Of a stretch of DNA of 64,000 nt, positions 17,688 through 24,940 are shown in pieces. Source of the stretch: Microbispora sp. NBC_01189 (lineage in GTDB: Bacteria; Actinomycetota; Actinomycetes; Streptosporangiales; Streptosporangiaceae). The stretch is from positions 6,939,501 through 7,003,500 of the forward strand of contig NZ_CP108581.1 of assembly GCF_036010665.1 (NCBI RefSeq). Reading direction: 5' to 3'. A program made the position numbers and the translations under genes. Each line of letters starts with the position of its first letter. The first letter of the stretch is position 1. Under the pieces are notes generated by a model. That model did no database searches. It worked only from the letters and a program-made list of their open reading frames with translations, and had not been told where the DNA came from.

Positions 17688-17735
17688 TTTGTCGCAAGGT
17701 TTGTAGCAACATCATGAGACATACCTTGAGACAAA
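17688..17735. promoter_or_regulatory. long inverted-repeat operator for the GntR operon
   Basis: The arms TTTGTCGCAAGGT (17688-17700) and ACCTTGAGACAAA (17723-17735) are reverse complements at 12 of 13 positions and are separated by 22 bp. The left arm abuts the ribosome binding site of the membrane-protein gene, so binding there would block both initiation steps. Confidence 0.7.
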
Positions 17736-17779
17736 GTCAACGTCGCGATGGACCACCGGAACCGACGACATCAGTGAAT

Positions 17780-18745
17780 TCAGGCTCGACTCGTGCCCTC
17801 TCGGGCGAAGTACGGTTCCGCCGCTTCCAGTCGCGGCACGGAGATGCCCAACCGTCGTGCTTCGGCCAGGGTGTCCCGGCAGACCTCACGCGGTTCCTCG
17901 GCCTCGGGGTCGGAGTGCGCCGCCAAACTCACGCGCAGGAGCGCGACATGAGCGGTCAGCCAGGCGAGCGCGGGAGCCGTCAGCCAGGTGGGCGCACGGA
18001 AGAGCAGCACACCGCCCCGGTGACGTCGCAGGTCAACGCCGCGCGCCTCGAGGAGCGGCAGAAGCTCACGGCCGGCCAGCAGCCCCTCGCGCAGGTCGCC
18101 CGTCGCGCCGACCAGCTTGGACAGGGAACCCACCCGCAGGCCCTGCGAGAACAGACCGGCATCCGACACGAAATGAACCCACAGCCAGCCGCGGAAGTCA
18201 GGCCGCTCCTTGAGCCGGAGCCCGGCCTCGCGAAACGCCTGGCGCACGGCCCGCTCACGGTCGGTCGGGGGCCGGCCGAGAGTGCCGAAGACGACCGACG
18301 GCAGCAGCACCCCACGGAGCACGCCGTCCGCGCCGAAACCGCCACCGGCCTGGGGAAAGCCCCAGGCGATCCGGTCGACAGGAAGTGCGCCGATCGCGGC
18401 CGGCGGCTCGGCCCAGATGTTGCCGAAGACCAGCACCGTGGCCTCGCCGACACGCGGGGACAGGAAGGCCGTCGCCTCCGCGAGGCGGTGGTGGGGCACG
18501 CTGAGCACGATCAGGTCGAAGTCGTGGTCCGGCTCCAGCGCCTCGCGATAGCGCACCGGCCACCTCTCGACGACGCGCTGCCCCCACACCCGGCGCCGCG
18601 TATCGATCAGGTCGAGGTCCACTGCGTCTCCGTACGTCGCCGCGCGGCCCGGCCGGACGTAGAACTCGACGTCATGTCCCGCTCGTTGCAGGGCCCAGCC
18701 GTAGACGGTGGCGATCACGCCTCGGCCGAACATCAGGATCTTCAC
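17780..18745 (-). CDS. ketopantoate reductase-like (PanE/ApbA family) oxidoreductase
   Basis: This 321-residue protein has an N-terminal Rossmann motif (ILMFGRGVIATVYGWAL, residues 3-19), in which the usual GxGxxG is GRGVIA, and FDLIVLSVPHHRLAEA (about 76-91), typical of the PanE/ApbA family. A helical C-terminal domain follows with DFRGWLWVHF and VDLRRH. True PanE reduces ketopantoate for pantothenate synthesis; this divergent member, paired with a TetR regulator and two operators, is more likely a regulated detoxifying or accessory reductase. The start is GTG 18745. The substrate is unknown. Confidence 0.8.
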   Translation of the reverse strand: MKILMFGRGVIATVYGWALQRAGHDVEFYVRPGRAATYGDAVDLDLIDTRRRVWGQRVVERWPVRYREALEPDHDFDLIVLSVPHHRLAEATAFLSPRVGEATVLVFGNIWAEPPAAIGALPVDRIAWGFPQAGGGFGADGVLRGVLLPSVVFGTLGRPPTDRERAVRQAFREAGLRLKERPDFRGWLWVHFVSDAGLFSQGLRVGSLSKLVGATGDLREGLLAGRELLPLLEARGVDLRRHRGGVLLFRAPTWLTAPALAWLTAHVALLRVSLAAHSDPEAEEPREVCRDTLAEARRLGISVPRLEAAEPYFAREGTSRA

Positions 18746-18772
18746 GCTGCACCTCGTGGGGTACGATCGATC

Positions 18773-18814
18773 TGGAGACCGTCTCCACTTTGCAAAATAT
18801 GGAGGTCATCTCCA
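18773..18814. promoter_or_regulatory. twin operator in the panE-like/tetR divergent promoter
   Basis: Two 15-bp palindromes, TGGAGACCGTCTCCA (18773-18787, perfect 6-bp arms) and TGGAGGTCATCTCCA (18800-18814, one mismatch), are spaced 27 bp on centres between the divergent genes. This is the expected layout for a TetR autoregulatory site. Confidence 0.75.
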
Positions 18815-18835
18815 TTTGTCAACGCGAGGTAGCAC

Positions 18836-19405
18836 ATGACCGCCGACAAGCCGCTGCGGGCCGACGCCCAACGCAACCGCGATGCCCTGATCGCCAAGGC
18901 ACGAGAGGTCTTCGACGCCGGCGGCTTCTTCGACCTGCGCTTCGACGACTTCGCACGCCTGGCCGGGGTGGGCACCGGCACGTTGTACCGCCACTTCCCC
19001 ACCCGGGAGGCACTGGCCGAGGCGGTCTACCACGGGGAAGTCGCCGCGCTGTGCGACCGCGCCCGCCGGCTGCAGGCTACGCTGCCCGCGGCGGAGGCTC
19101 TGGCGACCTTCCTCCGCGGCATGGTCGACCACATAGCCGCCCACGAGGGCCTGGCCCGGACGCTGGCCACGCTCATGGCCGATCGCTCGGGTGCCCTCGC
19201 CGAGGGCGGCCTGGCGCTGGAGCAGGCTGTCACCGACCTGGTGGCCGCCGCCGTACGGGACGGCGCCGTGCGCGACGACGTGGATGCCGGTGCCGTGATG
19301 ATGGCGCTGCACGGCATCGGCGCGGCCCATGACCGCCCCGGTTGGCGGGCCGAGGCCGACGATGTCATCACCCTCGTGCTGGACGGGCTGCGCCGCCCGC
19401 TGTGA
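18836..19405 (+). CDS. TetR family transcriptional regulator
   Basis: This 189-residue repressor has the TetR helix-turn-helix at residues 12-58 (NRDALIAKAREVF, FDDFARLAGVGTGTLYRHFPTREAL). The C-terminal domain resembles the TetR_C_33/SbtR type (GMVDHIAAHEGLARTLATLM). The ATG at 18836 is preceded by GCGAGG. It is divergent from the PanE-like gene with twin palindromes between them, so it should control that reductase and itself. The inducer is unknown. Confidence 0.9.
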   Translation: MTADKPLRADAQRNRDALIAKAREVFDAGGFFDLRFDDFARLAGVGTGTLYRHFPTREALAEAVYHGEVAALCDRARRLQATLPAAEALATFLRGMVDHIAAHEGLARTLATLMADRSGALAEGGLALEQAVTDLVAAAVRDGAVRDDVDAGAVMMALHGIGAAHDRPGWRAEADDVITLVLDGLRRPL

Positions 19406-20158
19406 CAAGGTCGACCTGTCGCTCAACGGCCGCAAGGGGCACCTCAGGCCGTCTATGAAGCTCATATCGCCGCTCTGATTGGCGTAGCCGACCTCGACGA
19501 CGTAGTCCCAGCCTTTGGTCTCGACCGGCGGGCGGCGGGTGTAGGTCTCCAGAGTGACCCAGACGTGGAAGTCGGAATGCGTGCTCACCATCACGTGGCC
19601 GGGCCCGGCGGTGACCGGGCCGGAGGTCGTGCTCCTGTCCTCAGCGGAGAATTCGTCGTACGGCTCCAGCCCCGCCTCCGGCCACTCAGGCTCCTTGAGG
19701 CGGATCGCCTTGGCGGGTCTGATGAGTGGGCGGTGACGCGGCGTGGCGTCGCATTTGCGCTGCTCCTCGGCCATGAATTCGTTGAATTCACGCTCCTCGG
19801 CGGCCTCTGCCGCCGCGATCTCCGCGTTCGCGGCCGGGCAGATTCCGGCGAGTACCCCGCTCAGGTCGCGGACGTTCACTTCCGCCTCCCTCATGTGGGC
19901 CAGCTCGCGCGGATCGTTGCGGGTGTAGGCGGCGCACAGGCGACGGCCGTGGTCGAGCAGTACCTGGTCGGGCGCGGTGGCGGCGAACGGAAGAGCGTTC
20001 TGCTGGCGCACGGCGCAGATGAAGGCGCGCGGGCCGGTCGGTTTCGGGGGTGCCGCGGGCTCGCCGTTCGTCTCCCAGGGTTCGGGAGGCGAGCAGTCCT
20101 CGGCCGTGGTGAACGGACCACGTGCCTGGTCGGCCACGGGCAGGAAGCACAGGGCCAT
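19406..20158 (-). pseudogene. probable remnant of a DUF732-like exported protein gene
   Basis: From ATG 20158 the minus strand encodes a plausible protein: a hydrophobic start (MALCFLPVADQA), a Pro-rich linker, then FICAVRQQN through GRRLCAAYTRNDPRELA and GVLAGICPAA, which recalls DUF732-like domains with paired cysteines. An acidic helix (AEIAAAEAAEEREFNEFMAEE) and a beta-rich part (HVMVSTHSDFHVWVTLETY, KGWDYVVEVGYANQSG) follow. The frame has no stop at its natural end and runs antisense through the convergent tetR gene, so the 3' end is probably lost; the boundary at 19406 is arbitrary. A membrane-spanning stretch upstream (about 20190-20260) lies in another frame, suggesting a frameshift at the 5' end too. 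Confidence 0.45.
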
Positions 20159-20547
20159 GGAGGCGGCCAGTCGTCGTGAGGGCGGTGACGATGCCCGCCG
20201 CTGCGGCGAGTGTCAGGGTCAGCATCGTGACACGTAGCAGCCGCCTGGTCCTGCGCATGACTGCGATGGCCACGGCGGCCAGGGGCCACGCTCGCGCGGG
20301 AGCGATCTGTACCGGAGACGCCGGTGACGGTACGGGCGCCACGATGCCCAGGTCGTGGGCGGAGCGCCGCGGCACGTACGTTGGACGTCCCGCGGTGTCC
20401 GTTTCGGCGGGTGGGGACCGCCCGCTAGTGGAGACATTCCACTTTCAAGGAAGCTGAACAGGCATCCTGGGAGTGCCGCGTTTTGTCCGGCCCGCTCGAA
20501 TAAGCTGAGATGGCACAAGGTGGCCGGACAGGAGGTAAGGCGTCGTC

Positions 20548-20859
20548 ATGACCGTCCAGCGGCACGACAGTCCCCATCCGCAGATTGAGCGAACCTTCAC
20601 CGCCGTGCGCGCCGCCCTGCCCTCGGCCAACGTCGCCGCGTTCGACGCCGAACTCGAAGAGATCACTCACGCGCCCGTCGTCAACCTGGCGGCGCTGGAT
20701 GACTTCCTGTCCGCGTGGTGGCGCGTAGCCACCCGCGCCGCCGCCGATCCGTCCGACTGGCACCGGATGCACCGAGAGGCCGAGCAACTGCAGTCCGGTG
20801 CGCGTACGGCAGGCCCGACACTGGCCGAGGTACTGGCCCGCCGCGGAGTCCAGCGGTAG
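20548..20859 (+). CDS. DUF6247-like protein, probable antitoxin partner
   Basis: This 103-residue protein starts at ATG 20548, eleven bases after AGGAGGT. Its core (LPSANVAAFDAELEEITHAPVVNLAALDDFLSAWWRVA, about residues 22-60) with the WWR-V-A end matches my recollection of the actinobacterial DUF6247 family, which often lies directly upstream of a RelE-like toxin. A broken RelE-like gene does follow at 20860. The protein itself appears complete. A palindrome AGTGGA-N5-TCCACT at 20427-20443 lies upstream. The antitoxin role is inferred from the neighbour. Confidence 0.6.
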   Translation: MTVQRHDSPHPQIERTFTAVRAALPSANVAAFDAELEEITHAPVVNLAALDDFLSAWWRVATRAAADPSDWHRMHREAEQLQSGARTAGPTLAEVLARRGVQR

Positions 20860-21005
20860 GTGTACACCATCCGAATGGGCAGCGACGTTGCCGAAGCCCA
20901 AATCGACAACCTGTCCGACGCCGAGATCAATCTTCGGTGACCTATGTCCTGCTCGACCGGCAGGGTGAGGTCGCTGTGCTGCGCGTGGATCGCTTCCCTG
21001 TCTGA
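20860..21005 (+). pseudogene. RelE/ParE-like toxin remnant
   Basis: Directly after the DUF6247-like stop, GTG 20860 begins VYTIRMGSDVAEAQIDNLSDAEI, a typical RelE-family N-terminus, but the frame ends at 20940. In a second frame, 20937-21005 encodes VTYVLLDRQGEVAVLRVDRFPV, a typical RelE C-terminal strand pair. About 40 middle residues are missing and the frames are out of register. The toxin is therefore dead, leaving a solitary antitoxin. Confidence 0.65.
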
Positions 21006-21020
21006 ATCGCGCGTCACCTT

Positions 21021-21122
21021 TCAGCTGCAGTTCTCGTTCGTCCAGCTCGAAATCAACGGCAGGTCACCCCGCGCGACCTCCGAGACAACGATCGCGTCCA
21101 AGACGTACCCGCGCGCACTCAC
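21021..21122 (-). pseudogene. VapC-like (PIN) toxin fragment
   Basis: GTG 21122 overlaps the stop of the RHH gene (GTGA) and begins VSARGYVLDAIVVSEVARGD, the usual first strand and helix of a PIN-domain toxin with its first acidic residue (LDxxVVSE). Translation stops after 33 residues, so more than 100 residues are missing. It is the dead partner of the RHH gene at 21119-21268. Confidence 0.55.
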
Positions 21123-21268
21123 CCTGCCGCAAGCAGGTTGTCGGCCTGCCGCGCCAGCGCGGCGTTCATCACCGCCGACACCGACCAGGCCCGACCAGCC
21201 TTCACCTCAGCGTCGGCGTACTCGAGCAGATGTTCCTCGATCGTCACGCTGAGGAGTTCGGTCATCAT
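21119..21268 (-). pseudogene. truncated ribbon-helix-helix antitoxin
   Basis: This 49-residue frame from ATG 21268 (or 21265) reads TELLSVTIEEHLLEYADAEV then SVSAVMNAALARQADNLLAAG. It matches the strand-helix-helix DNA-binding part of CopG/ParD-type antitoxins but stops where the toxin-neutralising tail should begin. It is followed by the overlapping VapC-like fragment. It is too short for many gene finders; I support it by family pattern and by the GTGA overlap. Confidence 0.55.
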
Positions 21269-21318
21269 GAGGTGATCCGGGCTCGAGTCGCGGAGAATCT
21301 GCGGACGAACAGGGTCGC

Positions 21319-23406
21319 CTACAACAGCTGCGCGACCATGTCGGCGAACTCCTCGGGGGAAGCGATCCGCACACCGAGGGATTCGGCCTTCGCCCTCTTG
21401 GACCCCGCGTTGTCTCCTGCGACGACCAGCGAGGTCTTCGCCGAGACGCTGGAGGACGCCCTGCCTCCGGCCTGTTCGATGAGCTCGTTCATCTGGTTGC
21501 GGGACAGCGCTGCCAACTGCCCGCTCATCGCGCCCGTGACCACGACCGTCATCCCGGTCAGTGGCAGCGCACCCGGCTCGTTCTCACCCGAGACCGGGGT
21601 GGTCGTGCCGCCCTGGTCACCGACGGGCGCCGTCACATCGGGCTCGATCATGTTCACCCCGGCGCGGACGAGCTTGTCGATGAGGTCGGACAGCTCGGCC
21701 AGGTCAGCGACGATCACGGGCGCCTTCTCCGGGCCGATGCCGTCCACCTTCTGCAGCCCCTCGGCGCCGGCCGCACGGATGGCCTCCATGGTGCCGAAGT
21801 GCCGGGCGATGCGGCGGCTCATCGAGCGCCCCGTCCCCCGGACGCCGAGCGCGCAGAACACCCGGCTCAGCGGTCTGGTCCTGGCTCTGTCGATGGCGGC
21901 CAGGAGGTTGTCGGTGGACACCTCCCCCATCCGTTCCAGGCCCAGTAGCTGCTCGCGGGTGAGGAAGAACAGGTCGCCGAAGTCGGCGATCAGCCCCGCG
22001 TCCAGCATCTGCTGGACGCGGTTGTCGGCCAGCCCTTCCACGTCCAGCTGATCGCGGCCGACCGCGTACCGAATCGAGGCGATCGCGCGGCAGTTGCGGC
22101 CTTGCACGCATCTCCACCGCTCCTGGGAGGTGTCGATCTCACCGCCGCAGGCCGGGCACACCTCCGGGAACACGATGGACCGCTCGTCGCCGGTGCGCAG
22201 GTGCACCACCGGGGACTCCACCCTGGGGATCACGTCGCCGGCCTTGTAGACGACGACGCTGTCTCCCAGCATCAGCCCACGGCGCTTTATGTCGGAGGGG
22301 TTGTGCAGCGTGGCGTACGTCACGACGGAACCGTCCAGCTCCACCGGCTCCAGAACCGCCCGTGGGGCGATCACCCCGGTCCGGCCGGTGTTCCACTCCA
22401 CCGTGAGCAGCCTGGTGATCTTCTGTACGGCGGGCAGCTTGTACGCGATCGCCCACCGCGGTGCCCGGGAGCCGAACCCGGCCTGCGCCTGATCCGCCGC
22501 GTCATCCGCCCTGATCACGATGCCGTCGATCCCGAACGGCAGCCCAGGCCGCGCGGCCGCGATCTCCTCGACCCGCCGCCGCGCCTGCTCCACGGTCGCC
22601 GCGACGATGCCGGCGACCGCGGTCCCGGCCGTGGTCCGCACACCCTGCCCGCCGACCCAGTCCATCACCTGGCTGTGCGGCGACTCCCGGAGCCATGTGG
22701 CGAGCCCGGAGGTGTCGTCGGGCAGCGGCAGCGCGCCGTACCCGAAGAACGTCAGCTCGCACACGTACGCCCGGTCCTGCGCCCTCAGCGTGCCCGCGGC
22801 GGCGCTGCGCGGGTTCGCGAACGTGGTCCCGTCATGCGCCTGCCGTTTCGCACACGCCTCCTCGAACTGCGCGGCGGTCATCATCACCTCGCCACGCAGC
22901 TCCACCGTGACCGGGTCGGCGAGCCGCCCCGGGAGGCCGGCGATCGTGCCGATCGCGTGTGAGACGTCCTCGCCCGCGCTCCCGTCGCCGCGGGTGACCA
23001 ACTGGACGAGGCGGCCGTGACGGTAGCGGGCGGCGACCGCCAGCCCGTCCAACTTCGGCTCCACCGACCACGCGGTCACCGGACGGCCGAGCCGGCGCTC
23101 CAGCGAGGCGGCCCAGCCGGCCAGCTCCTCGGGCCCGAACACGTTGTCCAGGCTGAGCATGGGCACCGTGTGCGGGACATCACCCACGACTCCGGCGACC
23201 TTGCCCGTCGGCGAGGCCTCCAGCACCTGGCCGGGGTGGGCCTTCTCATAGGCGGCGATGCCCCGGACCAGCCGGTCGTAGGCGTCATCGTCCAGCGGGG
23301 AGGTGCCGTCACCGTAGTAGGCCGCGGCTGCGTCGGCCGCCAGCTGGACCGCCTCGGCGTAGGCGGTCTCATCGGCGATCGCGTCGATCGGGGGCGCTTC
23401 AGTCAT
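21319..23406 (-). CDS. ligA: NAD-dependent DNA ligase
   Basis: This 695-residue enzyme seals DNA nicks using NAD. Domains in order: Ia ([17 protein letters not shown], residues 30-46), the adenylation domain with active-site Lys118 in SVEPKLDG, the OB fold, a four-Cys zinc finger (CPACG then WRCVQGRNC, about 408-430), helix-hairpin-helix repeats ([24 protein letters not shown]) and a C-terminal BRCT domain (about 612-695). All are complete. The ATG is at 23406. It sits among toxin-antitoxin relics and away from usual ligA neighbours such as gatC or mnmA, so it may be a second, accessory ligase; I cannot tell from this window. Confidence 0.92.
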   Translation of the reverse strand: MTEAPPIDAIADETAYAEAVQLAADAAAAYYGDGTSPLDDDAYDRLVRGIAAYEKAHPGQVLEASPTGKVAGVVGDVPHTVPMLSLDNVFGPEELAGWAASLERRLGRPVTAWSVEPKLDGLAVAARYRHGRLVQLVTRGDGSAGEDVSHAIGTIAGLPGRLADPVTVELRGEVMMTAAQFEEACAKRQAHDGTTFANPRSAAAGTLRAQDRAYVCELTFFGYGALPLPDDTSGLATWLRESPHSQVMDWVGGQGVRTTAGTAVAGIVAATVEQARRRVEEIAAARPGLPFGIDGIVIRADDAADQAQAGFGSRAPRWAIAYKLPAVQKITRLLTVEWNTGRTGVIAPRAVLEPVELDGSVVTYATLHNPSDIKRRGLMLGDSVVVYKAGDVIPRVESPVVHLRTGDERSIVFPEVCPACGGEIDTSQERWRCVQGRNCRAIASIRYAVGRDQLDVEGLADNRVQQMLDAGLIADFGDLFFLTREQLLGLERMGEVSTDNLLAAIDRARTRPLSRVFCALGVRGTGRSMSRRIARHFGTMEAIRAAGAEGLQKVDGIGPEKAPVIVADLAELSDLIDKLVRAGVNMIEPDVTAPVGDQGGTTTPVSGENEPGALPLTGMTVVVTGAMSGQLAALSRNQMNELIEQAGGRASSSVSAKTSLVVAGDNAGSKRAKAESLGVRIASPEEFADMVAQLL

Positions 23407-23526
23407 GCGGCCATCGTGCCCGGAGGGACCGACAAAGACGCCCGGCGCCGCCGCAAAGCCATCCGCGCATCGCTCCGTGAAGACCGCAGCTCACACGCTG
23501 GGCGCCCTTTCGGTCGCGGGTCCCTG

Positions 23527-23949
23527 TCAGTCGGGATCCTTGACCTCATACAGGTCGAGGGAGTAGGGCAGAAGCGCCGCGATCGGCTCCCAGCGTTTCA
23601 TGCTCATCGTCAGGATCGGCCAGTCGAGATGCTGGGCGACCGCGACCGCATGTGCCGCCCCCATGTCCGGCGCACCACCCTGATAGGTGAGCACGTCGGC
23701 AAGCCGCGTGCTTTCTTCTTCGTCGGCTATGAACGCGATCCGGACATGCGAAAGGATCTTCAGCGTGCCCGAGAGCAGGAGCCTCTGATCCGGCGTCAGC
23801 ACCGCTTCGGCTACCGCCAGCGTAAGGACCGGGACCGTCATACGAAGGTGGTATTCGTCGTACGCCATCAGGAGTGCGTGCACTTCCTGATCGGCGCGGC
23901 CCAACTCGGTGAGGACAGTGTCGTCGAGGACGAATCCGAGCGCTGTCAC
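23527..23949 (-). CDS. PIN domain toxin-like protein
   Basis: This 140-residue protein begins GFVLDDTVLTELGRAD, the first PIN strand with an acidic metal ligand, and has a second conserved block GGAPDMGAAHAVAVAQHLDWPILTM (about residues 93-117), where PIN toxins carry their other acidic residues. PIN toxins cleave RNA in a metal-dependent way. The start overlaps the stop of an RHH antitoxin gene by four bases, which is the classic VapBC arrangement. The protein appears complete, so this is probably the one working module in the zone. Confidence 0.75.
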   Translation of the reverse strand: MTALGFVLDDTVLTELGRADQEVHALLMAYDEYHLRMTVPVLTLAVAEAVLTPDQRLLLSGTLKILSHVRIAFIADEEESTRLADVLTYQGGAPDMGAAHAVAVAQHLDWPILTMSMKRWEPIAALLPYSLDLYEVKDPD

Positions 23950-24206
23950 CGGCCCCGCTCGCTCAGATACGCGGCGTGCTGAGCGGCCCGCGCACGAGCG
24001 CGCTCCATGCGCTCCTGATCCGCCTTCACCTCGTCATGGACCTGCTGGGCCGCCTGCCGGGCACGGGTCTCGTCGCTCTCGTACCGCTTGACCAGATCGG
24101 CGAGGACCTGGGAGAGAGTGGTTCCGCGCCCGCGCTCGTCCGCGATCGCGCTGATCCGATCGCGCAGGGGCTTGGGCACCTTGATGGTGGTCATGTCAGC
24201 AGTCAT
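23946..24206 (-). CDS. ribbon-helix-helix antitoxin (VapB-like)
   Basis: This 86-residue protein has an N-terminal RHH domain (TTIKVPKPLRDRISAIADERG, then TTLSQVLADLVKRYE, residues 6-43) and a charged helical tail rich in Gln, Arg and Ala that would wrap a toxin. The start is ATG 24206, inside a 7-bp-arm palindrome; ATG 24194 is an alternative. It precedes and overlaps the PIN gene, so it should neutralise that toxin and repress its own promoter. Confidence 0.78.
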   Translation of the reverse strand: MTADMTTIKVPKPLRDRISAIADERGRGTTLSQVLADLVKRYESDETRARQAAQQVHDEVKADQERMERARARAAQHAAYLSERGR

Positions 24207-24227
24207 ACCACAAGGCTACCTGGTATG
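24204..24227. promoter_or_regulatory. antitoxin autoregulatory palindrome
   Basis: CATACCA (24204-24210) and TGGTATG (24221-24227) are perfect 7-bp arms with a 10-bp spacer, overlapping the antitoxin start codon. A related half (AGGTATT) follows at about 24231. This is the expected position of an RHH operator. Confidence 0.6.
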
Positions 24228-24380
24228 CTTCAGGTATTCCAGAAGGTTCTCATTGAGTTCGTACCGTGGTCGTCCACAGGGGCGGCGTCATTCCTGCGCA
24301 ATGGTGGGACGTCCACCCGCAACCGCCACCCCACCCCTACGATGAGCTGTCCACGTAGCTGCGCGGGAACGGAGACGGCA

Positions 24381-24515
24381 TTGCACGACCCGACCACCTT
24401 CAGCCCGGAGAACCTCCACAAGATACTCCGCGCTCACACCGCCGGGCAGCACGGCGCCGTGGGCACCGTCCCCCGCCCGTCGCTGCCCGGCGTCCTTGCC
24501 GGAGGCACCGTATGA
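24381..24515 (+). CDS. 44-residue coupled small ORF
   Basis: TTG 24381 is preceded by GGAGA six bases upstream and encodes a 44-residue peptide (HDPTTFSPENLHKILRAHTAG, then a Gly/Pro-rich end). Its stop overlaps the ATG of the zinc-ribbon gene (ATGA). The coupling and codon use support a real gene, but I know no family. It may act mainly to couple translation. Confidence 0.4.
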   Translation: MHDPTTFSPENLHKILRAHTAGQHGAVGTVPRPSLPGVLAGGTV

Positions 24516-24925
24516 GCGGCCCTCACGAGGAGGGCCCGCCGATCCCCTTCGGCACCCGCGCCTGGCAGCCGCAGGCCGGGGACCGCGTCATCGATGTCGG
24601 GCGCGCCGGGCGGAGCGGCTCGATCTGTGGATTCTGCGCCAAAGAGACCGCCACGATGTACTTCTGCGTGAAGGAGTTCGAGATCGTCCATCCTCAGCTC
24701 ACCAGCGTCGGTGTGCTGTCCGGCGACCGGTTCTACGCCTGCGGCCCGTGCGGGGAGTTGTTCGACGCCGGTGACATCGCCGGCTTGAAGCGCCGCTACG
24801 CGCTGGTGCAGGGCCATGCGCCGGATTCCGCGGCGATCGCCCTGCTCGTCGGGGCACGCACCCACCGCGAAGGGCCACCGGTCGTAGTCGCCCCGGGCAC
24901 CGACCCGGAGGAGGGCCACCGCTGA
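24512..24925 (+). CDS. small zinc-ribbon-like protein
   Basis: This 137-residue protein has two CxxC pairs, ICGFCAKE (about residues 38-45) and YACGPCGELFDAGD (about 70-83), spaced like a treble-clef or zinc-ribbon fold, with hydrophobic strands between them (TATMYFCVKEFEIVH). Short helices and a disordered acidic end follow. The ATG overlaps the preceding 44-residue gene. A nucleic-acid or protein-binding role is possible, but nothing in the context defines it. Confidence 0.6.
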   Translation: MSGPHEEGPPIPFGTRAWQPQAGDRVIDVGRAGRSGSICGFCAKETATMYFCVKEFEIVHPQLTSVGVLSGDRFYACGPCGELFDAGDIAGLKRRYALVQGHAPDSAAIALLVGARTHREGPPVVVAPGTDPEEGHR

Positions 24926-24940
24926 CGCGGCCGGTCTGCG

